Position numbers and translations under genes: made by a program. Positions 37,534 to 48,253 of a stretch of DNA of 64,000 bases are shown here, piece by piece. Below the pieces are notes generated by a model. It worked only from the letters and a program-made list of their open reading frames with translations. It was not told where the DNA came from and did no database searches. The number at the start of each line of letters is the position of its first letter. Within the stretch, counting starts at the first letter, position 1. Origin of the DNA: Lachnospiraceae bacterium GAM79 (lineage in GTDB: Bacteria > Bacillota > Clostridia > Lachnospirales > Lachnospiraceae); NCBI GenBank assembly GCA_020735665.1, contig CP085928.1, positions 1,192,001 through 1,256,000 on the forward strand, in the 5' to 3' direction.

Positions 37534-37869
37534 TTAATCCACAACCAGCTCCAATCCTTCCGGCAAAACGACCTGATATAAGTTCTTATTGTTCTCAAAT
37601 AATTCCTGTGGACCGACACCAAAATACATGAATACAGATTCAAAGGTATCTCCTTTTTTCACTGTATAATGCATCTTTCCATCTCCGGATCCTTCCTGTT
37701 CTATCGGAATACAGATTTCTTCCCCTTCCTGCATATTATAGACATTTACATACGGATTTGCAGTTATGATGTCACAGAGATTACATTTGTAGTGTTTTGA
37801 AAGCTTATATAATGTATCCCCTTTTTCTACTACATGGATCACTCCATTGCAATGATCATAATTTTCCAT
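37534..37869 (-). CDS. Small protein with two LysM modules
   Basis: 111 aa. Two LysM repeats are seen: IHVVEKGDTLYKLSKHYKC (about 11-55, ending EEICIPI) and MHYTVKKGDTFESVFMYFG (about 66-108, ending LELVVD). LysM binds N-acetylglucosamine polymers such as peptidoglycan. No signal peptide is present; short LysM proteins without one occur in spore coat or cortex, so a spore role is a reasonable inference. Confidence 0.82.
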   Translation of the reverse strand: MENYDHCNGVIHVVEKGDTLYKLSKHYKCNLCDIITANPYVNVYNMQEGEEICIPIEQEGSGDGKMHYTVKKGDTFESVFMYFGVGPQELFENNKNLYQVVLPEGLELVVD

Positions 37870-38047
37870 TTCATACCATCCGGCTTTTTTTATTATTATA
37901 TTCGGAATCTGAAAAATGTTCCCTTTTCTTCTTATTAAAATATAAATCTTTCTCTACCTTTTTCTAAAATAAAAATTAAATAATAAAAAATCAAGGAAAA
38001 TCAATCCTAAAATAAATATTAAGTTCGTCAGAAAAGGGAAAAAATCA

Positions 38048-38076
38048 TTGTTTTTTGTAAAACGTTCCACTATAAT
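38048..38076 (+). promoter_or_regulatory. Promoter of the dehydratase activase gene
   Basis: Plus strand TTGTTT (38048-38053), 17-base spacer, TATAAT (38071-38076), 52 bases before the start codon. The surrounding ~250-bp divergent gap is very AT-rich and shows nothing else clear. Confidence 0.6.
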
Positions 38077-38127
38077 AGATTCGGTTCAATAAAGAGAAAA
38101 TTTTGCAAAAAGATTAGGATGGTTTTT

Positions 38128-41100
38128 ATGTACAAATTAGGAATTGACATTGGCTCAACAACCGTTAAAGTTGTTGTTCTTGATGATTCACACAAGATTT
38201 TATTTTCTGATTACAGAAGACACTACGCAAACATAAAGGAGACATTACAGTCTCTTATAAATGATGCAAAAGCCAGGCTTGGTGATGTAGAAGTTACTCC
38301 GGCGATCACCGGCTCCGGCGGTCTTGCGCTGGCAGAGGTTATCGGTGTACCTTTTACGCAGGAGGTAGTCTGTGTTTCCGAAGCATTACAGGACTATGCT
38401 CCACAGACGGATGTTGCGATCGAGCTTGGTGGCGAAGATGCTAAGATCATATATTTTACAAATGGAATCGAACAGCGTATGAATGGTGTCTGTGCCGGTG
38501 GTACAGGTTCCTTCATCGACCAGATGGCTACTCTTCTTCAGACAGATGCCAGTGGTCTGAACGAATATGCAAAGGACTATGATACGATCTATCCGATCGC
38601 TGCCCGCTGTGGTGTATTTGCCAAGACAGATATCCAGCCTCTGATCAATGAAGGTGCAACCAAGCCGAATCTGGCTGCGTCTATCTTTCAGGCTGTTGTC
38701 AACCAGACAATTTCCGGTCTTGCATGTGGTAAGCCGATCAAAGGAAATGTTGCGTTCTTAGGCGGCCCGCTTCATTTCCTCCCGGAACTGAAAAATGCAT
38801 TTATCCGTACTCTGAATCTGACCGGGGATGCGATCATCGATCCGGGTCATTCTCATCTTTTTGCTGCAACAGGTGCTGCCCTGAATTCCAAGCCGGAGGT
38901 ATCCAGAACGCTCGGCGAACTCAGCCATTCCTTAGACGGCGAGTTACATATGGCTGAAAATGTACTCCGTCTCCCTCCATTATTCGAAGACGAAGCAGCC
39001 TATGAAGCATTCAAGGAGGAGCACAATAAATATAAAGTAAAACGCGGTGACCTTGCTACATATAAAGGAAACTGCTTCATCGGTGTTGATGCCGGTTCTA
39101 CAACCACCAAGGTAGCTCTTGTCGGTTCAAATGGTGAATTATTATACGACTTCTACAGCAGCAACAACGGAAGTCCGTTAAATACGACGATCAAAGCGAT
39201 CAAGGATATCTATTCCAAGCTGCCGGAGGGTGCTGTCATCGCCGGTTCATGCTCTACCGGTTACGGCGAAGCCCTGATCAAGCAGGCACTTTCTCTTGAT
39301 TTTGGCGAAGTAGAAACGATTGCCCACTATACGGCAGCAGCATTCTTTGATCCTGAAGTTGACTGTATCCTCGATATCGGCGGTCAGGATATGAAATGTA
39401 TCAAGATCAAGAACAAAGTCGTAGATAATGTCATGTTAAATGAAGCATGTTCCTCCGGCTGTGGTTCTTTCATTGAAACATTTGCCAAATCCTTAAATTA
39501 TGATATTGCGGATTTTGCAAAGATCGCTACAACTGCCAAGACTCCTATCGACCTTGGTTCCAGATGTACGGTATTCATGAATTCAAAAGTAAAACAGGCA
39601 CAGAAGGAAGGTGCGTCTGTAGCTGATATCTCAGCCGGTCTGGCATATTCCGTTATTAAGAATGCACTTTTAAAGGTTATCAAACTGACGGATCCAAAGG
39701 ATCTCGGTAAGAACATCGTCGTACAGGGTGGTACCTTCTACAACGATGCTGTCTTAAAGAGCTTCGAGGTAATCTCCGGCAGAACCGCTATCCGACCGGA
39801 TATCTCCGGTATCATGGGTGCTTTCGGTGCTGCCCTTATTGCCATGAATAAATATAAAGAGGGCTTTAAGACTTCTATGCTGTCGATCGATGAGATCAGC
39901 AAGCTGACTTATACCACAAATATGACCAGATGTAAGGGCTGTACCAACAACTGTCTGCTGACGATCAACCGTTTCTCAAACGGTAAGAACTTCATTACCG
40001 GAAATCGTTGTGAAAAGGGTGTCGGTCTTAAGAAGAATGCTGATAACATCCCGAATCTGTTCGAATATAAATTAAACAGGATCTTCGACTATACCCCGCT
40101 TACACCTGATATGGCAAAACGTGGTGTGATCGGTATCCCTCGTGTTCTGAATATGTATGAAAATTATCCATTCTGGTTCACTTTCCTGACAAAGCTCGGA
40201 TTCTCGGTAGTACTTTCTCCAAAGTCATCCAGAGATATCTACAGTCTTGGTATTGAATCGATTCCAAGTGAATCCGAATGTTATCCGGCTAAGATCTCAC
40301 ACGGACATGTTATGTGGCTGTTAAAGAATGGTATCACATCCATTTTCTATCCTTGTGTTCCATATGAAATGAACGAAACACCGGAAGCAAATAACCACTA
40401 CAACTGCCCGATTGTTACATCCTATGCCGAAAATATCAAAAACAACATGGAAGAATTAAAGGATGACAAGATCACCTTTATCCGTCCGTTCGTCGCACTG
40501 GATAATGAACAGGCTCTTGTCGATCGTATGTATCGTGAAATGAAAAAATACTACGATGTTACAACCGATGAGATCGCATCTGCTGTCCGTGCTGCATATG
40601 AAGAAGCAGAAAAAGTAAAGACCGATATCCGTGAAAAAGGCGAAGAAACTCTTCGATATATCGATGAACACGACATCCTTGGAATCGTCCTTGCCGGTCG
40701 TCCATACCATATCGACCCTGAGATCAACCACGGTCTTCCGGAACTGATCAACTCATATAAGATCGCTGTTCTGACAGAGGATTCCGTTGCTCATCTGGGA
40801 CAGGTAGATCGTCCGCTTATCGTATCTGACCAGTGGATGTACCACTCCAGATTATATAAGGCAGCAAACTATGTTAAGACCTGTGACAATCTGGAACTGA
40901 TCCAGTTGAACTCCTTCGGCTGTGGTCTGGATGCCGTAACAACCGACTGTGTAAATGATATCCTGACAAAATCAGGAAAGATTTATACCGTTTTGAAGAT
41001 TGATGAAGTAAGTAACCTTGGTGCTGCCAGAATCCGTATCCGTTCACTGATCAGCGCCGTTAATTCCAGAAAGGAACAGAACTACAAGACCTGCCCGTCA

Positions 41101-42345
41101 AGCAGTGCGATCAACCGAATCGAATTTACCAAGGATATGATGAAGGACTACACCGTTCTTGCTCCACAGATGTCTCCGATCCATTTCAATCTGCTGGAAT
41201 CTGCATTCAAAGTTATGGGACTTAATATCGAGATCCTTCCGGATGCAACCAAGGAAACGATCGATGTCGGATTAAAATATGTTAATAACGATGCCTGTTA
41301 TCCATCTCTGATCGTCGTTGGACAGTTGATGAGTGCCATCACATCCGGTAAATATGATGTAAATAAACTTGCAGTTATCATGAGCCAGACCGGTGGTGGC
41401 TGCCGTGCAACCAACTATGTCGGATTTATCAGACGTGCGCTTGCAAAAGCAGGTTACGGCCAGATCCCTGTAATTGCATTATCGGCTCAGGGATTTGAGA
41501 AGAACTCCGGTTTCCCTATCACCTTAAAGCTTGCAAAACGGGCAATTCAGGCACTTGTCTATGGTGATGTCTTCATGCGTTGTCTTTACCATACAAGACC
41601 ATACGAGAAAGAACCGGGATCTGCAAATGCGATCCATAAGAAATGGGAAAAGATCTGTAAGAAGACACTGGAAGAAACAGGAAGCACAGCAAGATTTAAA
41701 AAGAATATCAATGGAATCGTACATGACTTCGATACTCTCCCGCTTCTTGACATCAAGAAGCCAAGAGTTGGTATCGTTGGAGAGATCCTTGTAAAGTTCC
41801 TTCCATCTGCAAACAACCATCTGGTTGATCTGCTGGAATCAGAAGGTGCTGAAGCTGTTATGCCGGATCTGCTTGATTTCTTCATGTACTGCTTCTACAA
41901 CAGTAATTATAAATATGAATATCTGGGCAAGACACACAAAGGCGCAATCATCGGAAATGCAGCCATCTCGCTCCTTGAGCATATGAGAAAGCCTGCAACT
42001 GATGCTTTAAAGGCAAGCAAACGTTTTGATCCACCTACACCGATCACGCATCTTGCAGAATATGCCAGACCTTTTGTATCCATCGGTAACCAGACCGGTG
42101 AAGGCTGGTTCTTAACAGGTGAAATGATCGAGCTGATCAACAGCGGTGCCGCAAATATTGTCTGTGCACAGCCATTTGCCTGTCTGCCAAACCACATTGT
42201 CGGCAAGGGTGTTATCAAGCATCTTCGTGAGGCTTATCCGGATGCTAACATTGTGGCAGTCGACTACGATCCTGGGGCATCCGAGGTTAACCAGATCAAC
42301 CGTATTAAGCTGATGCTGGCAGCGGCCAACAAGAAGCTGAAATAG
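38128..42345 (+). CDS. 2-hydroxyacyl-CoA dehydratase activase-related protein (two BadF/HgdC ATPase domains + DUF2229 + C-terminal dehydratase-like region)
   Basis: A 1405-aa multidomain protein. Two actin-fold ATPase domains carry the phosphate loops [12 protein letters not shown] (near residue 4) and [15 protein letters not shown] (near residue 318), each followed by the Cys motif for a shared iron-sulfur cluster ([21 protein letters not shown]). A Cys-rich [14 protein letters not shown] near residue 600 opens the DUF2229 part, and the last third resembles HgdB-type dehydratase subunits. Classic activators inject an electron into dehydratases; the physiological role of these giant fusions is unknown. 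Start at 38128-38130 behind AGGATGG; an ATG nine bases upstream lies inside that site. It is monocistronic and its codons are well adapted. Confidence 0.9.
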   Translation: MYKLGIDIGSTTVKVVVLDDSHKILFSDYRRHYANIKETLQSLINDAKARLGDVEVTPAITGSGGLALAEVIGVPFTQEVVCVSEALQDYAPQTDVAIELGGEDAKIIYFTNGIEQRMNGVCAGGTGSFIDQMATLLQTDASGLNEYAKDYDTIYPIAARCGVFAKTDIQPLINEGATKPNLAASIFQAVVNQTISGLACGKPIKGNVAFLGGPLHFLPELKNAFIRTLNLTGDAIIDPGHSHLFAATGAALNSKPEVSRTLGELSHSLDGELHMAENVLRLPPLFEDEAAYEAFKEEHNKYKVKRGDLATYKGNCFIGVDAGSTTTKVALVGSNGELLYDFYSSNNGSPLNTTIKAIKDIYSKLPEGAVIAGSCSTGYGEALIKQALSLDFGEVETIAHYTAAAFFDPEVDCILDIGGQDMKCIKIKNKVVDNVMLNEACSSGCGSFIETFAKSLNYDIADFAKIATTAKTPIDLGSRCTVFMNSKVKQAQKEGASVADISAGLAYSVIKNALLKVIKLTDPKDLGKNIVVQGGTFYNDAVLKSFEVISGRTAIRPDISGIMGAFGAALIAMNKYKEGFKTSMLSIDEISKLTYTTNMTRCKGCTNNCLLTINRFSNGKNFITGNRCEKGVGLKKNADNIPNLFEYKLNRIFDYTPLTPDMAKRGVIGIPRVLNMYENYPFWFTFLTKLGFSVVLSPKSSRDIYSLGIESIPSESECYPAKISHGHVMWLLKNGITSIFYPCVPYEMNETPEANNHYNCPIVTSYAENIKNNMEELKDDKITFIRPFVALDNEQALVDRMYREMKKYYDVTTDEIASAVRAAYEEAEKVKTDIREKGEETLRYIDEHDILGIVLAGRPYHIDPEINHGLPELINSYKIAVLTEDSVAHLGQVDRPLIVSDQWMYHSRLYKAANYVKTCDNLELIQLNSFGCGLDAVTTDCVNDILTKSGKIYTVLKIDEVSNLGAARIRIRSLISAVNSRKEQNYKTCPSSSAINRIEFTKDMMKDYTVLAPQMSPIHFNLLESAFKVMGLNIEILPDATKETIDVGLKYVNNDACYPSLIVVGQLMSAITSGKYDVNKLAVIMSQTGGGCRATNYVGFIRRALAKAGYGQIPVIALSAQGFEKNSGFPITLKLAKRAIQALVYGDVFMRCLYHTRPYEKEPGSANAIHKKWEKICKKTLEETGSTARFKKNINGIVHDFDTLPLLDIKKPRVGIVGEILVKFLPSANNHLVDLLESEGAEAVMPDLLDFFMYCFYNSNYKYEYLGKTHKGAIIGNAAISLLEHMRKPATDALKASKRFDPPTPITHLAEYARPFVSIGNQTGEGWFLTGEMIELINSGAANIVCAQPFACLPNHIVGKGVIKHLREAYPDANIVAVDYDPGASEVNQINRIKLMLAAANKKLK

Positions 42346-42368
42346 CCCGCCTGTTTGGACATTGCGGC

Positions 42369-42578
42369 AAACTGCATATAGACAAATATACTTAACAATT
42401 ACAAAAACAGACACATATAACTTCTATTCCGCAGATCACTTTCGTTCTGTTTTTCACGTAGCGGTACTAAATTCACCGCTTATCGCGGTTCATTAAGAAC
42501 CGACGTGAAAAAAGGTCTGCTTCATAGAAATATATGTGTCTGTTTTTTCTTTTATATACGAATGCCTATATGCAGTTT
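42369..42578. repeat. 13-bp perfect inverted repeat enclosing the first palindromic element
   Basis: AAACTGCATATAG at 42369-42381 is the inverse of CTATATGCAGTTT at 42566-42578, followed by TTTTT. It looks like an intrinsic terminator stem for the activase gene whose loop now holds the 146-bp element at 42403-42548. Confidence 0.7.
42403..42548. ncRNA. Tandem structured element, copy 1
   Basis: A 146-bp imperfect palindrome that would fold into one long branched hairpin: outer stem AAAACAGACACATATA with TATATGTGTCTGTTTT; then GCAGATC with GGTCTGC; then TTTTTCACGT with ACGTGAAAAA; then CGGT with ACCG; and an apical CCGC-TTATC-GCGG. T-runs end it on both strands, so it could terminate transcription both ways. 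The interior is about 95% identical to copy 2, 228 bp away, while the outer stem differs by compensatory changes. I do not recognise the family; it could be a small RNA, a terminator pair or a palindromic repeat element. Confidence 0.65.
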
Positions 42579-42630
42579 TTATATTTATCGAAGCATTATC
42601 ATTCTCTACACAAGGCAAGTATTTCATAAT

Positions 42631-42775
42631 AAAAACAGCTACATATATCTTCTATTCCGCAGATCACTTGCGTTCTGTTTTTCACGTAACGGTACTAAAT
42701 TCACCGCTCTTGCGGTTCATTAAGGACCGACGTGAAAAAAGGTCTGCTTCATAGAGATATTTTGTAGCTGTTTTT
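42631..42775. ncRNA. Tandem structured element, copy 2
   Basis: A 145-bp second copy. Its outer stem reads AAAACAGCTACA with TGTAGCTGTTTT, different from copy 1 but still paired (GACAC/GTGTC becomes GCTAC/GTAGC). The core, including ACTAAATTCACCGC and the apical CCGC-TCTT-GCGG, is conserved. It ends 49 bp before the hisF stop and would serve as the hisHF terminator on the minus strand. Confidence 0.65.
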
Positions 42776-42823
42776 ATTTACCCTTTTTTTGCATGTATTT
42801 TGTTCTTATAGTAAGATAATATC

Positions 42824-43585
42824 TTATATCATCCGCATAGGGATGCCACGTTCACTTAAATACTTCTTCAGATCTGAGATCTCAAGCTCTTTGTAATGGA
42901 ATAATGATGCCGCGAGTGCAGCTTCTGCTTTTCCTTCTGTCAGTGCGTCGTAGAAGTGTTCTTTGGTTCCTGCTCCACCGGAAGCAATAACCGGTACATT
43001 TACATTCTCTGCAATCGTTCTGGTAAGGTCGATATCGTATCCGGCTTTCGTACCATCACAGTCCATACTGGTTAGTAGGATTTCTCCTGCACCGAGTTCA
43101 ACTGCTTTCATTGCCCATTCTACTGCATCGATACCGCAGTCAATTCTACCGCCATGTTTGAAGATATTCCAACCGCCATCCGGTCGTTTCTTTGCATCAA
43201 TGGCAAGAACCACGCATTGACTTCCGAACTTATCGGCTGCTTCTGCGATCAGATTCGGATTGTCGATCGCTGCTGAATTAACCGATACCTTATCTGCACC
43301 TTCGCGGAGAATGGCTTTGAAATCATCAACGGTACGGATACCACCGCCAACCGTAAATGGAATAAAGATCGTCTCAGCCACACGTCTGACCATATCTACT
43401 ACGATATTTCTTTGATCAGAGGATGCAGTGATATCTAAGAATACAAGCTCGTCCGCACCGGCTTTATCATAAGCTGAAGCAACCTGAACCGGATCTCCGG
43501 CATCTACCAGATTTACAAAATTAATACCCTTTACAACTCGTCCGTTTTTCACATCCAGACATGGAATAATTCTCTTTGTATGCAT
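42824..43585 (-). CDS. hisF: Imidazole glycerol phosphate synthase subunit HisF
   Basis: Cyclase subunit in histidine synthesis: uses ammonia from HisH to form imidazole glycerol phosphate and AICAR. The 253-aa TIM barrel has [16 protein letters not shown] at its start (catalytic Asp11), [18 protein letters not shown] (second catalytic Asp) and [10 protein letters not shown]. It is two bases after hisH. No other his genes are in the window. Confidence 0.98.
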   Translation of the reverse strand: MHTKRIIPCLDVKNGRVVKGINFVNLVDAGDPVQVASAYDKAGADELVFLDITASSDQRNIVVDMVRRVAETIFIPFTVGGGIRTVDDFKAILREGADKVSVNSAAIDNPNLIAEAADKFGSQCVVLAIDAKKRPDGGWNIFKHGGRIDCGIDAVEWAMKAVELGAGEILLTSMDCDGTKAGYDIDLTRTIAENVNVPVIASGGAGTKEHFYDALTEGKAEAALAASLFHYKELEISDLKKYLSERGIPMRMI

Positions 43586-43587
43586 GA

Positions 43588-44199
43588 TTATGCCTCCAAT
43601 TCTATAAAATTCTTCAGGATCTGAAGTCCAACGGTTGAACTTTTCTCCGGATGGAACTGGCAGGCAAATACATTACCATGTTCGATCGAAGCATGGATAT
43701 TCGTTGAGTAAAATGTGGATGCAGCTACATCTTCCTCATGATCTGCCTTCAGATAATACGAATGAACGAAATATACATATGGATGTTCCGGAAGTCCTTT
43801 AAATAACCTTGCTTTCGGATTGATATCAAGTGAGTTCCATCCGATCTGTGGAATCTTAAGTCCCGGTGCATCCGGAATCCGAAGGATCTGTCCATCTACG
43901 ATTCCCAATCCTGTTACTCCCGGTGTCTCCTCACTTGTCTTAAATAATAACTGAAGTCCAAGACAGATACCCAGAAATGGTTTTCCCGAATCAACGACAT
44001 CATAAATAACATTTTTCAATCCATATTCATTGATTTTTCCCATTGCATCGCCAAAACTTCCAACACCCGGAAGAATAACTCCAGAGCTGTCCATAATGAC
44101 ATCCCTGTCTCTTGTAATTATGGCTTCTTCGCCAAGAAATTGTACGGCTTTTTCGACGCTTTTGATGTTACCTGCATCGTAATCAATAATCGCTATCAT
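43588..44199 (-). CDS. hisH: Imidazole glycerol phosphate synthase subunit HisH (glutamine amidotransferase)
   Basis: Supplies ammonia to HisF. The 203-aa class I amidotransferase has the nucleophile motif [19 protein letters not shown], and the His-Glu pair in CQFHPEKSS. The ATG at 44197-44199 ([10 protein letters not shown]) follows AAAGGAAA at eight bases; the longer frame adds 14 residues that do not match the family. A promoter lies upstream. Confidence 0.97.
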   Translation of the reverse strand: MIAIIDYDAGNIKSVEKAVQFLGEEAIITRDRDVIMDSSGVILPGVGSFGDAMGKINEYGLKNVIYDVVDSGKPFLGICLGLQLLFKTSEETPGVTGLGIVDGQILRIPDAPGLKIPQIGWNSLDINPKARLFKGLPEHPYVYFVHSYYLKADHEEDVAASTFYSTNIHASIEHGNVFACQFHPEKSSTVGLQILKNFIELEA

Positions 44200-44275
44200 T
44201 TGTCTATTTCCTTTCAAATCAGGTATATTTATCAGCATCACTATGCAAATATTTAACTACAAATCAAACAGTGGT

Positions 44276-44304
44276 ATTATAGCATAAAAAAATATATGTG
44301 TCTA
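44276..44304 (-). promoter_or_regulatory. hisH: Promoter of hisHF
   Basis: Minus strand TAGACA (44299-44304), 17-base spacer, TATAAT (44276-44281), about 75 bases before hisH. A short hairpin (ACCGG-TCATT-CCGGT) lies just upstream, between this promoter and the kinase gene. Confidence 0.6.
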
Positions 44305-44338
44305 ACCGGAATGACCGGTGAGAAATGATTCACTTTCT

Positions 44339-45400
44339 TTATTTAAACGCATCTAGATATTTCACATCACCGGATATACGAAATTTACATCTCAGCTCTT
44401 GTATAAGTGCGATATCCTCATCAAATCTACCATTCACATAATCTTGTTCAAATAACTCTTCCGTATAAGGCTTTCCATCTTTTAATCTATCTAAAGACTC
44501 AGAATTAAATTGCTTTGCATTTACTGCTTGTAATGATTTATCCAATAAAAGTTTCTTCCTAGCATTTAACATGATCTTATAAAAATTCTTTCTCAGCTTA
44601 GGAATTATTGGAGTTTCATCAATTATTGAATTGATACTTTCCATATCAATTCTCGGAACAATTCTTTTTATAGCGTTACTGCAATTTGTATCATATCCCG
44701 AAGTTAGAATATCACAATAGTTAGCTTTAGTGTGATTAATCAACAAAGCAGCATTGGGAAACACATAAATTTGTTTTAAAACCTCTTTATCATTGCTAAG
44801 AACATTAACTATACCATCATCACCAATTACAGGGTATAAAACACTGCCATAATCGTAAGTAGGTGCAAGCGAAACCTCACCGGATTTTTTATTTACTAAA
44901 AAAGCCCAATCACCTATATATCTGTCAAAATTAGCTAGAAGGGCATCAACAATAAAAGTATCCCAATATCTCTGAATTGCACTCTCTTTTAATTTTGATA
45001 AAATAGGATTATTATTATACACTTCATATATTTGTTCTAACTTAGGTAATTTACCTATGTCTGCTGAATCATACTGCATTCGCATAAATTGCGAAAATTC
45101 CTGGCATAAATACTCAAACCCACAAAAATCTTTACAAGCTACAACTAATTCTCCGGCATAATATCCTAATAAAGTTTCATGAGTCGGAACATTAATGCTT
45201 GCAGCTATAGAACTACCTAGATATTCAGAAATACAATTATTTATGTTGCTTGTAGTCAATTCATTTAATTTATGACTCTTTTCAGTAAACTTAATCATAT
45301 AAGGATGCCCATGATATAAAATTCCAAATTTTCGATCAGACCCACCATAACTTGATAGTACATTTACAGGGCAATTACTAAAATCTATTAATTGAGGCAT
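44339..45400 (-). CDS. HipA-like protein kinase 4 (CtkA-like)
   Basis: 353 aa. Kinase motifs of the HipA family are present: lysine strand YMIKFTEKS (about 34-42), hinge VVACKDFC (about 87), catalytic loop LANFDRYIGDW (155-165) and the metal motif APTYDYGS (179-186). HipA kinases phosphorylate translation factors or tRNA synthetases. No HipA N-terminal subdomain and no helix-turn-helix partner are seen, so it resembles stand-alone HipA-like kinases such as CtkA. GAGGAAG precedes the ATG. It is last in the minus-strand array, downstream of Fic 2, and ends just before hisH. It is much more AT-rich than the his genes. Confidence 0.82.
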   Translation of the reverse strand: MPQLIDFSNCPVNVLSSYGGSDRKFGILYHGHPYMIKFTEKSHKLNELTTSNINNCISEYLGSSIAASINVPTHETLLGYYAGELVVACKDFCGFEYLCQEFSQFMRMQYDSADIGKLPKLEQIYEVYNNNPILSKLKESAIQRYWDTFIVDALLANFDRYIGDWAFLVNKKSGEVSLAPTYDYGSVLYPVIGDDGIVNVLSNDKEVLKQIYVFPNAALLINHTKANYCDILTSGYDTNCSNAIKRIVPRIDMESINSIIDETPIIPKLRKNFYKIMLNARKKLLLDKSLQAVNAKQFNSESLDRLKDGKPYTEELFEQDYVNGRFDEDIALIQELRCKFRISGDVKYLDAFK

Positions 45401-45421
45401 TAACTCACTTCCTCTATTCTA

Positions 45422-46192
45422 TCAGAAAGAATTTAATTTATTAAGCCTTTTCTTCATTGACTTATTTACTTTTGACTGCCAGGTTTTATTTAATTCTTCT
45501 TCTAAAAGCAACTTTAAACCGCTTATTTCTTCCGTACGATCATATACCTCTAATGCCAAATAGTAAACATTTTTATCTTCGGTACTTATTATTAATGGTG
45601 GATAATTTTGTAAAAGAAGGTAATAATTTAATAATAATCTTCCTGTTCTACCATTCCCATCAGCAAATGGATGTATATTTTCAAATCTTGCATGAAAATA
45701 TGCTGCAGCAAGTAATACATCTCCATCCCAAGAATTTATTTCGGCTAAAAGATCTTTAATTTCATTTTCTACTTCATCCGGAAAAGCACCAACTTCCTGC
45801 ATCCCAATAGTATAATCATTTTTCTTAAAATGACCAGGTCTCTCACCCCTACTCCATATAGTGGAATCATAACATCCAGACATTAGTACTCGGTGAAATT
45901 GAGATATAATTCTAATACTCAAAGGCTCTTTTTTCTCAAAATTTTCTAAAATACTCTCAAATGCAAATTTCTGATTTTGAGCTTCAAAAATTTCTCTTAC
46001 ACTAACTTCATTAATAGATACATCTTTACCCTCAAAAATATCACGGGTTTCATGATAAGTTAATCGATTTCCTTCAATACTATTACTATTTGTAGCAAAA
46101 ACTATACTAAAATTCTCCAGAGCATTTCTTAAATCATCTTTTGTTTGTATATTTTGAGCTCTCCACCAATTAATTACAGCATCATTAATCAT
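45422..46192 (-). CDS. Fic-domain protein 2
   Basis: 256 aa. The catalytic Fic motif is perfect: HPFADGNGRTGR at residues 174-185, so AMP or another nucleotide could be transferred to a protein. An autoinhibitory motif of the N-terminal class, S-x-x-x-E-G (SNSIEG, about 36-41), is also present, so activity is probably held in check in cis. It lies between HipA-like kinases 3 and 4, nine bases after kinase 3. No DNA-binding domain is attached. Target unknown. Confidence 0.92.
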   Translation of the reverse strand: MINDAVINWWRAQNIQTKDDLRNALENFSIVFATNSNSIEGNRLTYHETRDIFEGKDVSINEVSVREIFEAQNQKFAFESILENFEKKEPLSIRIISQFHRVLMSGCYDSTIWSRGERPGHFKKNDYTIGMQEVGAFPDEVENEIKDLLAEINSWDGDVLLAAAYFHARFENIHPFADGNGRTGRLLLNYYLLLQNYPPLIISTEDKNVYYLALEVYDRTEEISGLKLLLEEELNKTWQSKVNKSMKKRLNKLNSF

Positions 46193-46201
46193 AGTAGTTT
46201 T

Positions 46202-47179
46202 CTAAAACTCCTTTAATGGTTTTATTGTATTCATTTTTTCACCAGCAGGGAGAATCAGTTCATTAAATCTTAATAATAATTGTTTTTGATAAAAAATCTT
46301 TCGGCTGATACTGCATACTTCATAAATTCTATCATTCACAGTGATGAACTCTGGTAAAAAATTGATAAAATCCATAATTTCGTCTAAATGGGCGATGATT
46401 CTATTAGTAGCACTATTTAATGCTTTTTGAAATTCTAAACAATCTTGAAATTCTTGTATAAATTTCTTAGCAGATAACAAATGTCCATTTCTACTATAAG
46501 CTGTTAACGCATTTAAACAATTATCTCTTAACTCATCCGAGGATAATAACCTTATTATCTTATCCTCGCTCATTTTAGGTGAAAAACTTGCCCCATTATC
46601 AAAAATAGGAGCAATTCTATCCTTCTGACCATTAATTCTTAAAATTCCCCAGTTATCATTGGTTCTATCATTGTTATTAATGAAAATATCAATCAATGCT
46701 TGTTCAAAAAAATGTTGCTTAATTCCATCAATTACATTAAGTAAAGGATTTTTCTCAAGATGAAACATAAGTTCATCAATATCTACAACATGTGTAGATG
46801 TGGAATGTATATTGGAATGACTTCTGAATTTATCAAGTAAATCTCCACTTAAATAGTTTTTTATTGTTCGTATCTCAAGCAAAAATCCATCAATCGCAAA
46901 GTCTTTACAAGCAACAATTAATTTATTATTGCGTACACCAAGTATAGTTTTATGGACATCATATCCTAATATTCTATATATTTCACTACCCAAGAATTCT
47001 GATAAAGAAGAATAAGAAGCATTTTCATCTTCCATTTGTGATAAACTTCTCGGATATTTAACAATCCATTCGTCATCATCAATTAATATACCATCCTTAT
47101 TGCAAGCTGTTCCACCATAAAATCCGTTTTTTAAACTTAACGGATTATTGGATAAGTCATAAATATTTATAGTAATCAT
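46202..47179 (-). CDS. HipA-like protein kinase 3
   Basis: About 325 aa, the same subfamily as kinase 4: EWIVKYPRS (lysine strand), SEFLGSEIYRILGYDVHKTILG, hinge IVACKDF, catalytic loop NNNDRTNDNW (about 168-177) and metal motif APIFDNGAS. The ATG at 47177-47179 is preferred; an in-frame TTG six codons up has no ribosome binding site, though GAG before the ATG is also weak. It is followed by Fic 2 and kinase 4 in one tight run. Confidence 0.8.
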   Translation of the reverse strand: MITINIYDLSNNPLSLKNGFYGGTACNKDGILIDDDEWIVKYPRSLSQMEDENASYSSLSEFLGSEIYRILGYDVHKTILGVRNNKLIVACKDFAIDGFLLEIRTIKNYLSGDLLDKFRSHSNIHSTSTHVVDIDELMFHLEKNPLLNVIDGIKQHFFEQALIDIFINNNDRTNDNWGILRINGQKDRIAPIFDNGASFSPKMSEDKIIRLLSSDELRDNCLNALTAYSRNGHLLSAKKFIQEFQDCLEFQKALNSATNRIIAHLDEIMDFINFLPEFITVNDRIYEVCSISRKIFYQKQLLLRFNELILPAGEKMNTIKPLKEF

Positions 47180-47264
47180 ATTGTATTCTCTATCCAATCA
47201 TATTTAGCAGGTTCTACACGAAAAAAGAATTGAATCTGATAACATGGTTATACTAAAACCTTCA

Positions 47265-47735
47265 TCAGATATCCGAATTTAACTTACAAAATTTTGACAC
47301 ATTTACAATAGTATCATTTATAGACTGTAAAGTATAAATGCTGTCAACGCTAATTGGTAACCAGCCTAATATTTCTCTAGTAATTATTATAAAATAGTTC
47401 TTTGATTCCTTAAAAACTTTACCAATATCCCATTTGGATAGAATTTCACTCGTTTCATCTATAATAAAAACTGCTCCCTGTACTGAATTAAAAATTAAAT
47501 GATAATCAACACTCAGGGTAGACTCATTTTCCAGGATAAATATTTTATCTTTATCAATCTTATTACCAAAATCGTCAACGATAGTACAAAATACTGAGCT
47601 AACGTTTCTTTTGTATTTCGCTAACGTTTTTAAAAAATAAGTTTTCTTTGTGCCAGAATTTCCTGTAATAATGTTATATTTGCCACTCATTTTAAAATTG
47701 AACTTTTCTTTTCTATTCTTTAATTCTATGATCAT
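47265..47735 (-). CDS. Small P-loop protein 3, partner of a DUF4869-like gene
   Basis: 156 aa. A Walker A-like IITGNSGTKKTYF (about 23-35) and Walker B-like AVFIIDET are visible, with the rest of unknown fold. It is far smaller than an AAA+ module. The ATG overlaps the upstream DUF4869-like stop as ATGA, so the two are coupled. Two related DUF4869/P-loop pairs lie further up the array. Function unknown. Confidence 0.75.
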   Translation of the reverse strand: MIIELKNRKEKFNFKMSGKYNIITGNSGTKKTYFLKTLAKYKRNVSSVFCTIVDDFGNKIDKDKIFILENESTLSVDYHLIFNSVQGAVFIIDETSEILSKWDIGKVFKESKNYFIIITREILGWLPISVDSIYTLQSINDTIVNVSKFCKLNSDI

Positions 47736-48178
47736 GGCACTAACTCCCATCTAGCTTCCTTTTCATACTCTGCATAGTCTTTATATAGACGCTGCTTCAG
47801 CAAGCTATAAGCCTGAAATTTATCTGATGGAAACTTAGCAAGATGTTGCAAATATATAGTAATATCATGCGTTTGTTCTAACTCAAGTAAAATACTATTG
47901 CAATTATCTCCAAAAATAGTTCCCCAAATTTTGATAGATTTATTCATATTACAGAGCATCAATGCTTTGGCACCGGTACTAATTTCAAAGATACTAAACA
48001 GTATATCTTCATTGTCTTTATCCTGTATACCAATAGGTGTGACAATTGCATTGTCTATCTCATTTAGTATTTTTATATTAATTGCATTCTTTAACCAAGA
48101 GTATTCGAATTGTTCCTCAAATTCTAAATCCACTGCATAAATACAATCGTCAGGTCTACCATATCCTATCTTTAACAT
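47732..48178 (-). CDS. DUF4869-like protein 3
   Basis: 148 aa. It shares with two other proteins of the array the layout MLxIxYG.., a central ISTGAKALMLCNM (compare ISTGCKTLCCIYF and LSSGCKTLLNIV), GDNCNSILLELEQ and an ITIYLQHL segment, which I match to DUF4869. Function unknown. It is coupled to the P-loop gene downstream by a four-base overlap. Confidence 0.72.
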   Translation of the reverse strand: MLKIGYGRPDDCIYAVDLEFEEQFEYSWLKNAINIKILNEIDNAIVTPIGIQDKDNEDILFSIFEISTGAKALMLCNMNKSIKIWGTIFGDNCNSILLELEQTHDITIYLQHLAKFPSDKFQAYSLLKQRLYKDYAEYEKEARWELVP

Positions 48179-48253
48179 GTTCTTTTCTGCTAAACCATTT
48201 AGTAATAATGAGACAACCTTTTACAGTTGCTCTATCTGTTTGTTTATTAATAA

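Noticed and set aside
42403-42775. Insertion sequence or MITE with terminal inverted repeats
   Set aside because: The ends differ between copies while staying complementary, and no target duplications are seen, which fits a folded RNA or terminator better than a transposon.
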